NCBI GenBank assembly: GCA_036399835.1 | Contig: DASWMI010000094.1 | Location: 1 to 38,024 of the forward strand | DNA length: 38,024 bases | Direction: 5' to 3' | Source of the DNA: DASYML01 sp036399835 | GTDB taxonomy: Bacteria > Acidobacteriota > Blastocatellia > Pyrinomonadales > Pyrinomonadaceae | Shown here: positions 1 through 7,164 of the stretch, piece by piece | Numbering within the stretch: position 1 is the stretch's first letter | Layout: every line of letters begins with the position of its first letter | The notes under the pieces: generated by a model | The model's input: only the letters and a program-made list of their open reading frames with translations | What the model was told of the DNA's origin: nothing | The model's database searches: none | Made by a program: the position numbers and the translations under genes

Positions 1-1
1 C

Positions 2-883
2 CGGACGGCCACGGCCTCCGCGCAGCCGACCGCAACCTTAAACAACGGTCTCTGGGGCGCGCTGGACCAAGACAAGGGCCGGACCAGTTTAGCTGCTCAG
101 CCCGCCAAGGTTCCCTTTATCAAAGCCTGCGGGCGCGGAAAATTCCCGCCCTGGATGCTCTGGCCGATGATAGGCGTTCTCGCCGTCACAATCATTGAAG
201 GCGTGCGTCCCTTTAGGGCGAAGAATACCTGGCCTACTCGCAGAATCTTTGCTCCCCCTGTGCCCCGCAGACCCGCCGCGCCAAATCTTTCCGAAGAATC
301 CTACCTGGGCGCTGGTGGCTTTGAGGAAACAAGCGACGGCCTGGCTCTTGATGTGGTCACCCCGCCAGGCTCTCCCGCAGACAGGGCCGGGCTGGTCGGC
401 GGCGACATCATCATCAGCTTCGACGGTCAGCCCGTGAGAGAAGCGCGCGCCTTCAAACGTCTACTCGAACAGACGCCAGCCGGGAAGACCGTTGATGTCA
501 TCTTTATGCGCGACGGTGCGACCAAAATAGCGAAGCTGACGACCATTTCCGAAGACGAGCAGGAGAGGCTCAAAGAGCTTTTCGATGAGAGGCCGGAGGG
601 CAAAGGCTACATCGGCGAAGGCACGGACCTGGAGAGAGTCCAACTGCCAGGCTCGAATATTTACGGCGTGAGCCTCAACGCCATCAGGACGAATCGTCCG
701 GCGGAGGTCTCCGGGCTGCGCAACGGCGACATCGTCATAGAGTTCGACGGCGTGCCCACACGCACACGCAAGGAGCTTGAGTCACGCATTCAAAGAGCGC
801 TGCCCGGAAGCACGGCGACGGCCACAGTCATGCGCGGCAATGAGCGTCTTGAAATTCCGGTCAGGATTGGCCGCGAGGATTAA
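2..883 (+). CDS. Two-PDZ-domain protein, 5' truncated by window edge
   Basis: The reading frame is open from the left edge, so the gene begins outside the window. The first in-frame ATG at 155 is probably internal. The visible part starts with a low-complexity Ala/Thr/Gln stretch, followed by a short hydrophobic segment (around the codons at 150-195) that could be one membrane span. Two PDZ domains follow, one around codons 300-540 and one around 610-870. Both carry the typical 'SPADRAGL..GD.I..FDG' or 'PAEVSGLRNGDIV' core. PDZ domains bind C-terminal peptides and occur in exported proteases and scaffolds, but no catalytic domain is visible here. The missing N-terminus could be a peptidase or kinase, and this cannot be decided from the window. 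A weak hairpin follows the stop. Confidence 0.75.
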   Translation, partial: RTATASAQPTATLNNGLWGALDQDKGRTSLAAQPAKVPFIKACGRGKFPPWMLWPMIGVLAVTIIEGVRPFRAKNTWPTRRIFAPPVPRRPAAPNLSEESYLGAGGFEETSDGLALDVVTPPGSPADRAGLVGGDIIISFDGQPVREARAFKRLLEQTPAGKTVDVIFMRDGATKIAKLTTISEDEQERLKELFDERPEGKGYIGEGTDLERVQLPGSNIYGVSLNAIRTNRPAEVSGLRNGDIVIEFDGVPTRTRKELESRIQRALPGSTATATVMRGNERLEIPVRIGRED

Positions 884-907
884 AGAAGGGAAAAAGTATG
901 CCTGAAG

Positions 908-940
908 ACGGGTTCGCTTATGTCAGAGCCGACCCGTTTT
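908..940 (+). terminator. Weak candidate terminator
   Basis: A 6-bp stem (ACGGGT at 908-913 with ACCCGT at 932-937) has a long loop and is followed by TTT. It lies between the PDZ gene and the convergent minus-strand pair. The stem is short, so this is tentative. Confidence 0.3.
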
Positions 941-961
941 GTGAATCATGTAAAAGCAGCA

Positions 962-1342
962 TCAGCTATCTAAATCCATCCCGCCAACCCTAGCTTGACC
1001 TGATCTCTGTTTCTCCGCGTAATCGCGCATTCGTGCTTCCATCTCGCGCCGCACGTCTTCTCTATCCTCTTCTTCCTCGTCTGCCTCGAACATCTCAAAC
1101 AGCGCGTAGGGCGTATCGGCCACGAGGCGTAGTTCCCAGGCTTCGCGCCCGTCCAGCGAGGGGCGCGCAAACCAGAGGGCATCCAGGGCCGATTCCTGCA
1201 CGGTCACAGCCGAGCCGAGCGCGTCTAACTCTGCTCCGTCGAGAGCGGCGCGCGTCTCTGGCCGCATCACTATGCGCCGAAGCTGCCAGCCGTACTGGCT
1301 GTAAGTCAGGATGATATTTTTGAAACGGTCGAGCTGCTTCAT
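962..1342 (-). CDS. Hypothetical 126-aa protein, coupled to lipoprotein
   Basis: A soluble, acidic protein with no signal peptide or membrane segment. I do not recognise the family. It begins with a basic and aromatic N-terminal part, followed by an aspartate- and glutamate-rich run near residue 90 and a charged helical C-terminus. Its ATG overlaps the stop of the upstream lipoprotein gene by one base (TAATG at 1344-1340 on the minus strand), which implies translational coupling and a shared transcript. The function is unknown, and pairing with an exported lipoprotein does not define it. Confidence 0.7.
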   Translation of the reverse strand: MKQLDRFKNIILTYSQYGWQLRRIVMRPETRAALDGAELDALGSAVTVQESALDALWFARPSLDGREAWELRLVADTPYALFEMFEADEEEEDREDVRREMEARMRDYAEKQRSGQARVGGMDLDS

Positions 1343-1794
1343 TATTGCGGGCCGGAGGATTGCTGCGCTTCACGCATGGCCTGGTCCAGAGCAATCTTCC
1401 ACTCGTTGTTCTCTTTGACAAAGGGGATGCTTTCCCACGAGTTGGTCTGGTCGTTCTTGACTTCGAGCGTGGCCGCGTCGCCGTTAATCTTTTCGTTGCG
1501 CATCTCCGGGGTCGAAGCTGCGTTGGCGGCCAAGGCTGGATCGTTCAGACCGGCTTTAATGGCTGCATCGAGCGTCGTGCTCTTTTGCTTGGCAGAATTC
1601 TCCAGCGTCTCCAGCGAGCCTTTCGAGAGCGTCTTCTTAAAGCCCTCGGCATCCTTTTTTCTGATGGCTTCAAAATAGGCTTTCATCGTGATGGTCGGCG
1701 ACGACGGCGAGCCGCGTTTGCAAGCTGCCGTCGTGGTTAAGATGATTGCCAGAAAAAGAATCGGCATCAACGCATAAAATTTAGTCTGCTTCAT
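1342..1794 (-). CDS. Small lipoprotein, DUF4878/NTF2-like
   Basis: The N-terminus has a lysine, a hydrophobic core and a lipobox-like TAAC with Cys at about residue 25, so the protein is probably a lipoprotein. The remaining about 125 residues read like the DUF4878/SnoaL-type fold often seen in bacterial lipoproteins. An early helix carries 'MKAYFEAIRKKDAEGFKKTLS', then comes a variable middle, then a strand pattern ending 'FVKENNEWKIALD'. Such domains are usually of unknown role. The ribosome binding site is a GAGG about 7 bases before the ATG. The gene forms an operon with the 126-aa hypothetical, with a one-base stop/start overlap. The family call is by pattern only. Confidence 0.75.
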   Translation of the reverse strand: MKQTKFYALMPILFLAIILTTTAACKRGSPSSPTITMKAYFEAIRKKDAEGFKKTLSKGSLETLENSAKQKSTTLDAAIKAGLNDPALAANAASTPEMRNEKINGDAATLEVKNDQTNSWESIPFVKENNEWKIALDQAMREAQQSSGPQ

Positions 1795-2006
1795 ATCAAC
1801 CTCGTTGAGAAAAGATCGAAGGGGCGTGGAGCAGCAGCAGAGGCATCCAGCTCCGGCGACCGGGTTAAGCCGCGCTTGCCGTTCGCTTCAAATGGTCATG
1901 GCGGGAGAGAGCGCAGTATACATCAAAAACAGTCCGGGATAGCGCGAGCGCGCAAGAACTGGCCGCAGCGGTCGTCTCTCATCTCAGGCAGGAGGGAAAT
2001 GTTCTG

Positions 2007-2036
2007 TTGACCACGCGGGCGTATGCCCTTTATGAT
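2007..2036 (+). promoter_or_regulatory. Sigma70-type promoter for the VanY-like gene
   Basis: TTGACC (2007-2012), an 18-base spacer and TATGAT (2031-2036) lie about 130 bases before the ATG at 2172. The rest of the 1795-2171 gap showed no ORF or repeat to me. A TATACT on the minus strand at 1915-1920 could serve the lipoprotein gene but lacks a good -35. Confidence 0.5.
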
Positions 2037-2171
2037 TCGGGCGGCTGCTCTTGAGAGCGGCTTTTAAGCCAGGCCATCCGAGCATCGCTTCTAATATTTC
2101 AGCCCGACGGTTGGGCGCGCGCAAATTTCTCAGTTCAAGAAGCTCAGAAACTCTCGTCTGCCGAGCGTTGC

Positions 2172-3242
2172 ATGTTATCTCTCAAGCCCCTGCATCTTGA
2201 ATCACAGCACTCGCTGGGTGCGAATCTCTTGAAGGCCACGCTGGTCCTATTGACGATGGCGCTGGCGGCGAGCGGGGCCTGGCTCGGCGCTCAGGGAGCG
2301 AAATCCGGGATGCTCGCGGCTGAGCGAAAGGAGCTGGCGCGCCAGCGCCGCTCGAACCGGCTGAGAAATCATGCGCCCGGCTCCTGGATAAAAGAAAGCG
2401 GCGAAAGTAAAGAAATGTCTGAACCAAGCCTGAAGATTGAAACCCCCGGCGTCTCAGCGCCCTTTTACAAGGTGCTCAGCAAGGCGCTCAAAAAACGTAA
2501 GTTGAAACTCGAAGCGGTCTGCCCGTTTGGCGATTCGGTCTCGCGGCGTGTGCTGGAAGATTACGGCGCGGTTTACGTGGCGAGCAGCAAGGTACTGCCT
2601 CCTCCCGTCTGCATGTTTTTGAGCGAGGAAGAGGTCAAGGCTTTTCAGGAGCGGGCAGGCTTTACTTCCGCCCTCATTGATTATGCGGAGATAGAGCTTC
2701 AGCCCGAAGCCATGAAGCAGCTGCTCAAGGCGCGCGAGCAGGCCAACAAAGAGGGTCTGGACATCACGCCGCGCGGAGGCTCGGAGGCTGCGCGCCGCAA
2801 TTATGAAGACACGCTCAGGCTCTGGGACACGCGTTTCCTGCCCGCGCTCTCTTACTGGAATGAAAAGGGCCGCCTCTCTGCGGCTGATGTCGAGCGACTG
2901 CGCCGTCTGCCTCTACGCGAACAGGTCGCGCAGGTTCTTGAGCTGGAAAAAAGCGGTATCTTTTTTAGCAAGGACTTCTCGAAATCAATCCTCTACTCCA
3001 TCGCCGCGCCCGGCGCTTCGCAGCACATCGCCATGCTCGCGCTTGACGTGACGGAGTTTGAGAATCCGCGCGTGCGCGAAATCCTCGCCGAGCACGGATG
3101 GTTTCAAACAGTGCTCAGCGATCTGCCGCACTTCACCTTTCTGGGCCACAAGGAGAAGGATTTACCAAAGCACGGCCTGCGCCCGGTCATTTCCGGCAAC
3201 CAGTTATTCTGGATTCCAAACATCGAAAGGGAAGCGGATTAA
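2172..3242 (+). CDS. Membrane-anchored VanY-like (M15) metallopeptidase
   Basis: 356 aa. A hydrophobic segment at residues 19-42 should anchor the protein in the inner membrane. A charged linker leads to a long helical region and a C-terminal peptidase-like core. The zinc-site pattern of the M15/LAS peptidases is present: S283-x-H285-x6-D292, W310, then D317-x-x-H320. This matches the VanY 'SxHxxxxAxD ... ExxH' layout, except that the usual catalytic Glu is replaced by Asp317. Family members cleave D-Ala-D-Ala or related peptidoglycan bonds in the periplasm. The N-terminal 270 residues are longer than in simple VanY proteins. The gene is monocistronic with its own promoter. The Asp at the general-base position leaves activity uncertain. 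Confidence 0.7.
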   Translation: MLSLKPLHLESQHSLGANLLKATLVLLTMALAASGAWLGAQGAKSGMLAAERKELARQRRSNRLRNHAPGSWIKESGESKEMSEPSLKIETPGVSAPFYKVLSKALKKRKLKLEAVCPFGDSVSRRVLEDYGAVYVASSKVLPPPVCMFLSEEEVKAFQERAGFTSALIDYAEIELQPEAMKQLLKAREQANKEGLDITPRGGSEAARRNYEDTLRLWDTRFLPALSYWNEKGRLSAADVERLRRLPLREQVAQVLELEKSGIFFSKDFSKSILYSIAAPGASQHIAMLALDVTEFENPRVREILAEHGWFQTVLSDLPHFTFLGHKEKDLPKHGLRPVISGNQLFWIPNIEREAD

Positions 3243-3365
3243 GCAGCCGCGACTGGACCGGTCAGCAAACATTTGATGACAGGCTTCCGGCGAGCTTCAA
3301 GCCTTTTGACTTCCAACTTCCGGCCCTTTTACATTTCCCTTTATCTTCAAGGAGACACTCGGCAG

Positions 3366-3953
3366 ATGATCTATTGCACCAGTTGCGGGCAGCCAAACGA
3401 CGATGCGGCGAGCGCCTGCGTGCGTTGCGGCGCTAAATTTACAGGGCAGGCCGGCTCGACCCCTTTTACGACCGCTGAACCGCAGAGGGGCGGAGCGCAA
3501 CAGTCTGGACCACAACAGGCGGGCGGCTCTCAACGGTCAACAGGGATGCCGCCGCCGCAGTATATGCAGCAGATGCCGGGCGCGAGCGGCCTCGCCTCCG
3601 TCGGCGTCAAGCGAGACCCCGTGATGGTCCTGGTCCTCACGCTTTTAACCTGCGGCATTTATGCTATCTGGTGGTATTACACCTATGCGACCGAAGTCAA
3701 AGACGCGCTCGGGCGTGAGGACCTCAATCCTTTAACGGACCTGCTGCTCGGCTTTGTCACCTGCGGCGTCTGGGCCATCTACGCCTTCTTCTACAAATAC
3801 CCGCAGCTCTTGATGGAGATGCAGCGCCGCGCCGGTTTGCCGACCAACGACATCACCATGATGACGCTGCTACTCGGCATACTCTTTAGCCCCGCGGCCA
3901 TCTTCATTATTCAATCCGAGCTAAACAAAATCTGGGACGCGGCGAACAGATAA
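3366..3953 (+). CDS. Zinc-ribbon DUF4234 membrane protein
   Basis: 195 aa. I chose the ATG at 3366 because AAGGAG (3349-3354) precedes it by 11 bases and the protein then begins exactly with a zinc ribbon: C4-x2-C7-x10-C18-x2-C21. A Gln/Gly/Pro-rich linker (about residues 27-80) leads to a DUF4234-like membrane domain. This has a first span near 88-110 with 'TCGIYAIWWYY', a second 'TCGVWAIYAFFYKYP', and a final hydrophobic stretch before 'IQSELNKIWD'. The function of DUF4234 is unknown. Zinc ribbon plus DUF4234 is a recurring arrangement. An upstream in-frame start at 3273 has no ribosome binding site and would add unrelated residues. Confidence 0.8.
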   Translation: MIYCTSCGQPNDDAASACVRCGAKFTGQAGSTPFTTAEPQRGGAQQSGPQQAGGSQRSTGMPPPQYMQQMPGASGLASVGVKRDPVMVLVLTLLTCGIYAIWWYYTYATEVKDALGREDLNPLTDLLLGFVTCGVWAIYAFFYKYPQLLMEMQRRAGLPTNDITMMTLLLGILFSPAAIFIIQSELNKIWDAANR

Positions 3954-3967
3954 CTCGATAAGGTGCG

Positions 3968-4064
3968 CGCGGAACTGTAGAGCTTGAGATGAAAGCTCGT
4001 CGGCTCGTTAACTGGTTGAATCATTAGCTCAATCAGTCAACGAATCAAGCTCTACAGTTCCGCG
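3968..4064. repeat. Nested inverted repeat between convergent genes
   Basis: A perfect 20-bp inverted repeat (3968-3987 with 4045-4064) encloses a second imperfect one (4005-4019 with 4029-4043, 13 of 15 pairs). The right half reads as 8-nt units beginning TCA at 4029, 4037 and 4045. It fills the gap between the convergent DUF4234 gene and the TPR-AAA+ regulator and may act as a bidirectional terminator. ATGAAAGC sits just inside the left arm (3989-3996). Confidence 0.85.
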
Positions 4065-4065
4065 T

Positions 4066-6351
4066 TCAGCTTTGAGCCTTGCTCTTGAAGATACTTCGTC
4101 TGCGAGGTTGGGCGGGGGTTCTGGCGGCGAGCAAATCTTTATGTCGTCCTTGCAGGATGTAGGAGAGTCCCTGGTGCGAGATGCCGAGCCGTCTTGCCGC
4201 CTGCGTGATGCTGCCCTTAGAGACTTCCAGCGCCAGCTTGATTAAGCCTGCTTCATAGCGCCGCATCTCTTCATCAAGCGAGCAGCCCTGCCAATCTTCG
4301 GCCAGCCCGAGCACTTCCGCCTGCCTGAGCAAGAGCAGTTCGACATCCTCTCTGGTAATCACCTTTTCACCAGAGGCCCTCAAGATGGACTGCTCAATCA
4401 ATGCGCGCAGCTCGCGCGCATTGCCCTTGAGCGGCAGTTGCCTCATCGCTTCAACGGCCTCCGGCATAAACTTGACGCGCTCTCCGTGTCGCTCAAGCGC
4501 CTCGCGTATAAAGTGCCAGGCCAACGCGGAGATGTCTTCCGGCCTTTCTGCGAGCGGAGGAATCTCCAGGTGAAATGTCTGCAAGCGATAAAAGAGGTCG
4601 TCGCGCAGGAGCGCTCTGGCAGATTCCGCTTTGAGGCTGCAATTAGTCGCAGCGATAATCCGCACGTCGACATATTCGGGACGCGAGCTGCCGACCGTCT
4701 GAACTTCGCCGTGCTCTATCAGGCGCAGGAGCTTACCCTGATCGCTTTTGCCGAGCGCCGTTATCTCATCCAGAAAGAGCGTGCCGCCGCGCGCCTGCCT
4801 GACCGCGCCGCGATCTGGCTCTGCTTGCCCGACCGCGTTGCCTCCCCTGTGGCCGAAAAGCTCGAACTCAAACGGCAGCTCGGACAAGAGCGCGCAGTTG
4901 AGAACCACGAACGGACCTCTGCGCCCGCTCCATTCATGGAGCAGCCGCGCCAGCAGCTCTTTGCCCGTCCCTGTCTCGCCGCTCAGTAGCACGGCCTCAG
5001 TCAGCGGCGCAATCCGGTGGGCATCGCGCAGGAGTGCGGCCATGCAATCGGAGCTATAAATAAAGCGCGTCGCCTGAGGCTCTGGCCGCGCGTCCTCTGC
5101 TGGCTGGCTGCGCGCAGATGCGAGCACACGACGGGCCGCCTGGCGCAGCCGCGCGAGTGTGCGCGAATTCTGTGAGCTGGCGAGCAGTTCGTCCGCCTGC
5201 TCGTAAACGGCCTGCAACTCTGCGAGCGAGAGCTGCTCGGAAAGCTCTTCAATGATAGTCAGGGCCGCCTGCCCTGCCGAGTCCAGGTCGCCAGCCGTGC
5301 GCGCCGCTTCTATCGCGCGGTCAAGCGAAGCGCGCGCCTGGCTGTAATTCTTGAGCCGCGCCTGCGCCGTGCCGTGCGTCGTTAGAGCTTCAGAGAGGAC
5401 GGAGCTTTCGTCGCCCTGTTCGAGCGTAGAGACGGCAGCGCGGGCTGTCCTTTCGGCTTCCGCCGCTCGTCCCTGCGCGAGAAAGACGCGCGCGCGTGTC
5501 TCGTCCACCTGCGCGACGCTGCCCCTGTCTTTGAGGTTGGAGAAGAGATGGCGCGCGTGGTCCAGATGCTCGTGTGCTTCGTTGAGCCGACCTATTGTCA
5601 GGAGCAGAAATCCGAGATTGTTTTCCACGCGCGCGCAATAACGTGCGTGCCCGGCCTGCTCGAAGTGGTAGCTGGCGGCTGCATACTCGACCAGCGCGCG
5701 GTCCAGATAGCTCTCGCTCTTTTCCGCTTCGCTCAAGTTTCTGAGCACGATGGCAAGCTCGCCGTGGCACTTTCCCTGAAAGGCATGACTGCTGCTCGCT
5801 GCAAAGAGGGGCGCGGCCTCCGTGTGAATCCTGAGCGCTTCATTAAAACGCCTGGCCGAGCGCTCGACCATCGCGCTCTGTAGTAAAGCGGCGGCACGGA
5901 CCTCGCCCTCAAGACCCGAGAGACGCGAGAGCGCGCTGTGCAAAGTGGCGCGCGCCTCATCGTATGCGCCTTCGCGCCAGTAACAGACGGCGAGGTCTGT
6001 TTCGGCCTCGGCTACCTTTTCCGTTTGCTGTAGAGTTTCAAAGATACCTATGCTCTCTGTGATGAGGTCTTTGGCAATCTCCTGCGCGCCCTCGATTTGA
6101 TTGGCGCTGCCGATCCAGCCCGAGAGCGCCCCCGCGCGCAAGAGCACTTGAGCCGCAGTGCTCCTCTCCAACTCGGAGACCTGCGGGCGCTCGCCTATAC
6201 GCTGCCACAACTCGCCCAGACATTTACGCGCCGCTTCGTAGTTACCCGCCTCCTCCATCTCTCTGGCCTTCTGGCAACGAATCTGCGCACGCTGCTCGGC
6301 TGTCAGTGCCGGATTGTTAAGTTGCGTGAGCAGTGAGGGTTGTAGATTCAT
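4066..6351 (-). CDS. TPR-AAA+-FIS transcriptional regulator lacking GAFTGA
   Basis: 761 aa from the ATG at 6351, which AGAAAGG precedes by about 10 bases; a GTG at 6396 lies too close to the -10. Residues 1-410 are helical TPR-like repeats (for example 'EGAYDEARATL', 'IGRLNEAHEHLDHA', 'LKNYSQARASLDRAI'). Residues 430-670 form a sigma54-activator-type AAA+ domain with Walker A GETGTGKE (458-465) and Walker B GGTLFLDE (522-529). The C-terminus has a FIS-type helix-turn-helix ('SITQAARRLGIS'). The GAFTGA loop that contacts sigma54 is missing: the equivalent stretch after ELFGH reads RGGNAVGQ. It probably regulates without sigma54. There is no receiver or GAF domain, so the TPR array is the likely sensor. 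It is divergent from a tiny exported peptide gene. Confidence 0.88.
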   Translation of the reverse strand: MNLQPSLLTQLNNPALTAEQRAQIRCQKAREMEEAGNYEAARKCLGELWQRIGERPQVSELERSTAAQVLLRAGALSGWIGSANQIEGAQEIAKDLITESIGIFETLQQTEKVAEAETDLAVCYWREGAYDEARATLHSALSRLSGLEGEVRAAALLQSAMVERSARRFNEALRIHTEAAPLFAASSSHAFQGKCHGELAIVLRNLSEAEKSESYLDRALVEYAAASYHFEQAGHARYCARVENNLGFLLLTIGRLNEAHEHLDHARHLFSNLKDRGSVAQVDETRARVFLAQGRAAEAERTARAAVSTLEQGDESSVLSEALTTHGTAQARLKNYSQARASLDRAIEAARTAGDLDSAGQAALTIIEELSEQLSLAELQAVYEQADELLASSQNSRTLARLRQAARRVLASARSQPAEDARPEPQATRFIYSSDCMAALLRDAHRIAPLTEAVLLSGETGTGKELLARLLHEWSGRRGPFVVLNCALLSELPFEFELFGHRGGNAVGQAEPDRGAVRQARGGTLFLDEITALGKSDQGKLLRLIEHGEVQTVGSSRPEYVDVRIIAATNCSLKAESARALLRDDLFYRLQTFHLEIPPLAERPEDISALAWHFIREALERHGERVKFMPEAVEAMRQLPLKGNARELRALIEQSILRASGEKVITREDVELLLLRQAEVLGLAEDWQGCSLDEEMRRYEAGLIKLALEVSKGSITQAARRLGISHQGLSYILQGRHKDLLAARTPAQPRRRSIFKSKAQS

Positions 6352-6406
6352 CCGAGATTTGCCTTTCTGCGGGCCTGCCAGCGAACGCCGCAACACATTT
6401 TAGTGT

Positions 6407-6412
6407 ATTATG
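6407..6412 (-). promoter_or_regulatory. Candidate -10 of the TPR-AAA+ regulator gene
   Basis: On the minus strand CATAAT occurs about 56 bases before the ATG at 6351. No good -35 is seen at 16-18 bases; the palindrome at 6425-6444 covers that area, which would suit control by a bound protein. Confidence 0.35.
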
Positions 6413-6424
6413 CCTGCGCCACGG

Positions 6425-6444
6425 CTTGCAAAATTTTTTGCAAG
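6425..6444. promoter_or_regulatory. Perfect AT-rich palindrome, candidate operator
   Basis: CTTGCAAAA (6425-6433), TT, TTTTGCAAG (6436-6444) is a perfect 9-bp dyad lying between the divergent regulator and peptide genes. It is centred about 54 bases upstream of the likely peptide-gene start site and over the -35 area of the regulator gene. This placement suits an activator of the peptide gene that also represses itself. Binding by the neighbouring regulator is inferred. Confidence 0.6.
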
Positions 6445-6476
6445 TATAGTTATCCTCATCCGTTTCAGCATTTATC

Positions 6477-6482
6477 TATAAG
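6477..6482 (+). promoter_or_regulatory. Candidate -10 of the small peptide gene
   Basis: TATAAG lies 27 bases before the ATG at 6509. No recognisable -35 is found 16-18 bases upstream, as expected for an activator-dependent promoter. Confidence 0.35.
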
Positions 6483-6508
6483 ATGACAAGTTAAGAGGAG
6501 AACAGAAA

Positions 6509-6751
6509 ATGCGCTACCTTCGACAACTATTCGCGACCGCCGCCCTGACATTGATGCTCGCTCTCCCGGTTTTCGCAGGCGAGATGGGCTTTCCGGCTAC
6601 TCCGCCGCCGCCCAACCAGCCTGCTGCCAGGACAGCAACGATGGACTATCCTATCGTCAGCGCAAACCCAAGCGGCGAGGGTGCTGCCATCAATCCCACA
6701 TTTGACGAAGCCCTGCGCTGCTTCTTGCTCAACCTGCTACCGATTTTTTAA
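6509..6751 (+). CDS. Small exported peptide (80 aa) of unknown function
   Basis: It has a very strong ribosome binding site (AAGAGGAG, 8 bases before the ATG). The N-terminus is a classical Sec signal peptide: MRYLRQ, a hydrophobic core, then cleavage after VFAG or VFA at about residue 23-24. The mature part is about 56 residues: a Pro-rich stretch (TPPPPNQP), a low-complexity polar middle, and a hydrophobic C-terminus ending CFLLNLLPIF with one Cys. There is no known domain. It is divergent from the TPR-AAA+ regulator across a palindrome, so it is probably that regulator's target and possibly its signal precursor. It looks like a pro-peptide or small envelope protein; which of these is undecided. 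Confidence 0.75.
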   Translation: MRYLRQLFATAALTLMLALPVFAGEMGFPATPPPPNQPAARTATMDYPIVSANPSGEGAAINPTFDEALRCFLLNLLPIF

Positions 6752-6946
6752 GCCGGTTGACTTAGTCGAGACTAGCTCTCTGGTTGCCGCGGGCGGCTTT
6801 TGCGCGGCGCAGTCCAAGTGTACACATGAAGCGCCGGGAAACGTGTGCGACTCTCTGTACGATAGGGGAGACTGCTCGCGCTGGGGCAGATTAACCGCTC
6901 TCTGAAGGGAAATGCAATCTTTTTCCGTCCGCGGGCGCGGGCGATT

Positions 6947-6963
6947 TCTCTTGACTCAAGAGA
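6947..6963. promoter_or_regulatory. 17-base palindrome upstream of the kinase gene
   Basis: TCTCTTGA, C, TCAAGAGA is a perfect dyad in the 413-base gap between the peptide gene and the kinase gene, about 20 bases upstream of a candidate promoter. It could be an operator. It also contains CTTGA/TCAAG half-sites like those seen before dnaK. Confidence 0.4.
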
Positions 6964-6974
6964 CGGCTGGCTAT

Positions 6975-7002
6975 TTGCTCTGCGGCGTAAAGGTGCTAAA
7001 CT
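6975..7002 (+). promoter_or_regulatory. Candidate extended -10 promoter of the kinase gene
   Basis: TTGCTC (6975-6980), a 16-base spacer and TAAACT (6997-7002) with an upstream TGC give an extended -10 type promoter about 155 bases before the ATG at 7165. The match is moderate. Confidence 0.35.
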
Positions 7003-7014
7003 GCGCAAGCGTCG

Positions 7015-7037
7015 GACCCCCAATCAGCCCGGGGGTC
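7015..7037 (+). other. GC-rich hairpin in the kinase leader
   Basis: GACCCCC (7015-7021) pairs with GGGGGTC (7031-7037) across a 9-base loop and is followed by a pyrimidine-rich run. It may terminate reading from the peptide gene or form the start of the kinase leader RNA. Confidence 0.45.
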
Positions 7038-7164
7038 GTCTTCTCCCTTTAATAGCGGATCAAACAATTCTCTTGAAAAGACTGCACGAGCCGTGTCTTG
7101 AGGCCCCTCGTATTTCAAGGGCATGGTTTACTGTCAGGACCTCTACCCCGAAAGAAGGTCAGTC

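Noticed and set aside
6423..6442. Sigma54 -24/-12 promoter before the peptide gene
   Set aside because: TTGCA occurs twice, but the GG of -24 is missing and the spacing is 11 instead of 10. The palindrome explains the sequence better.
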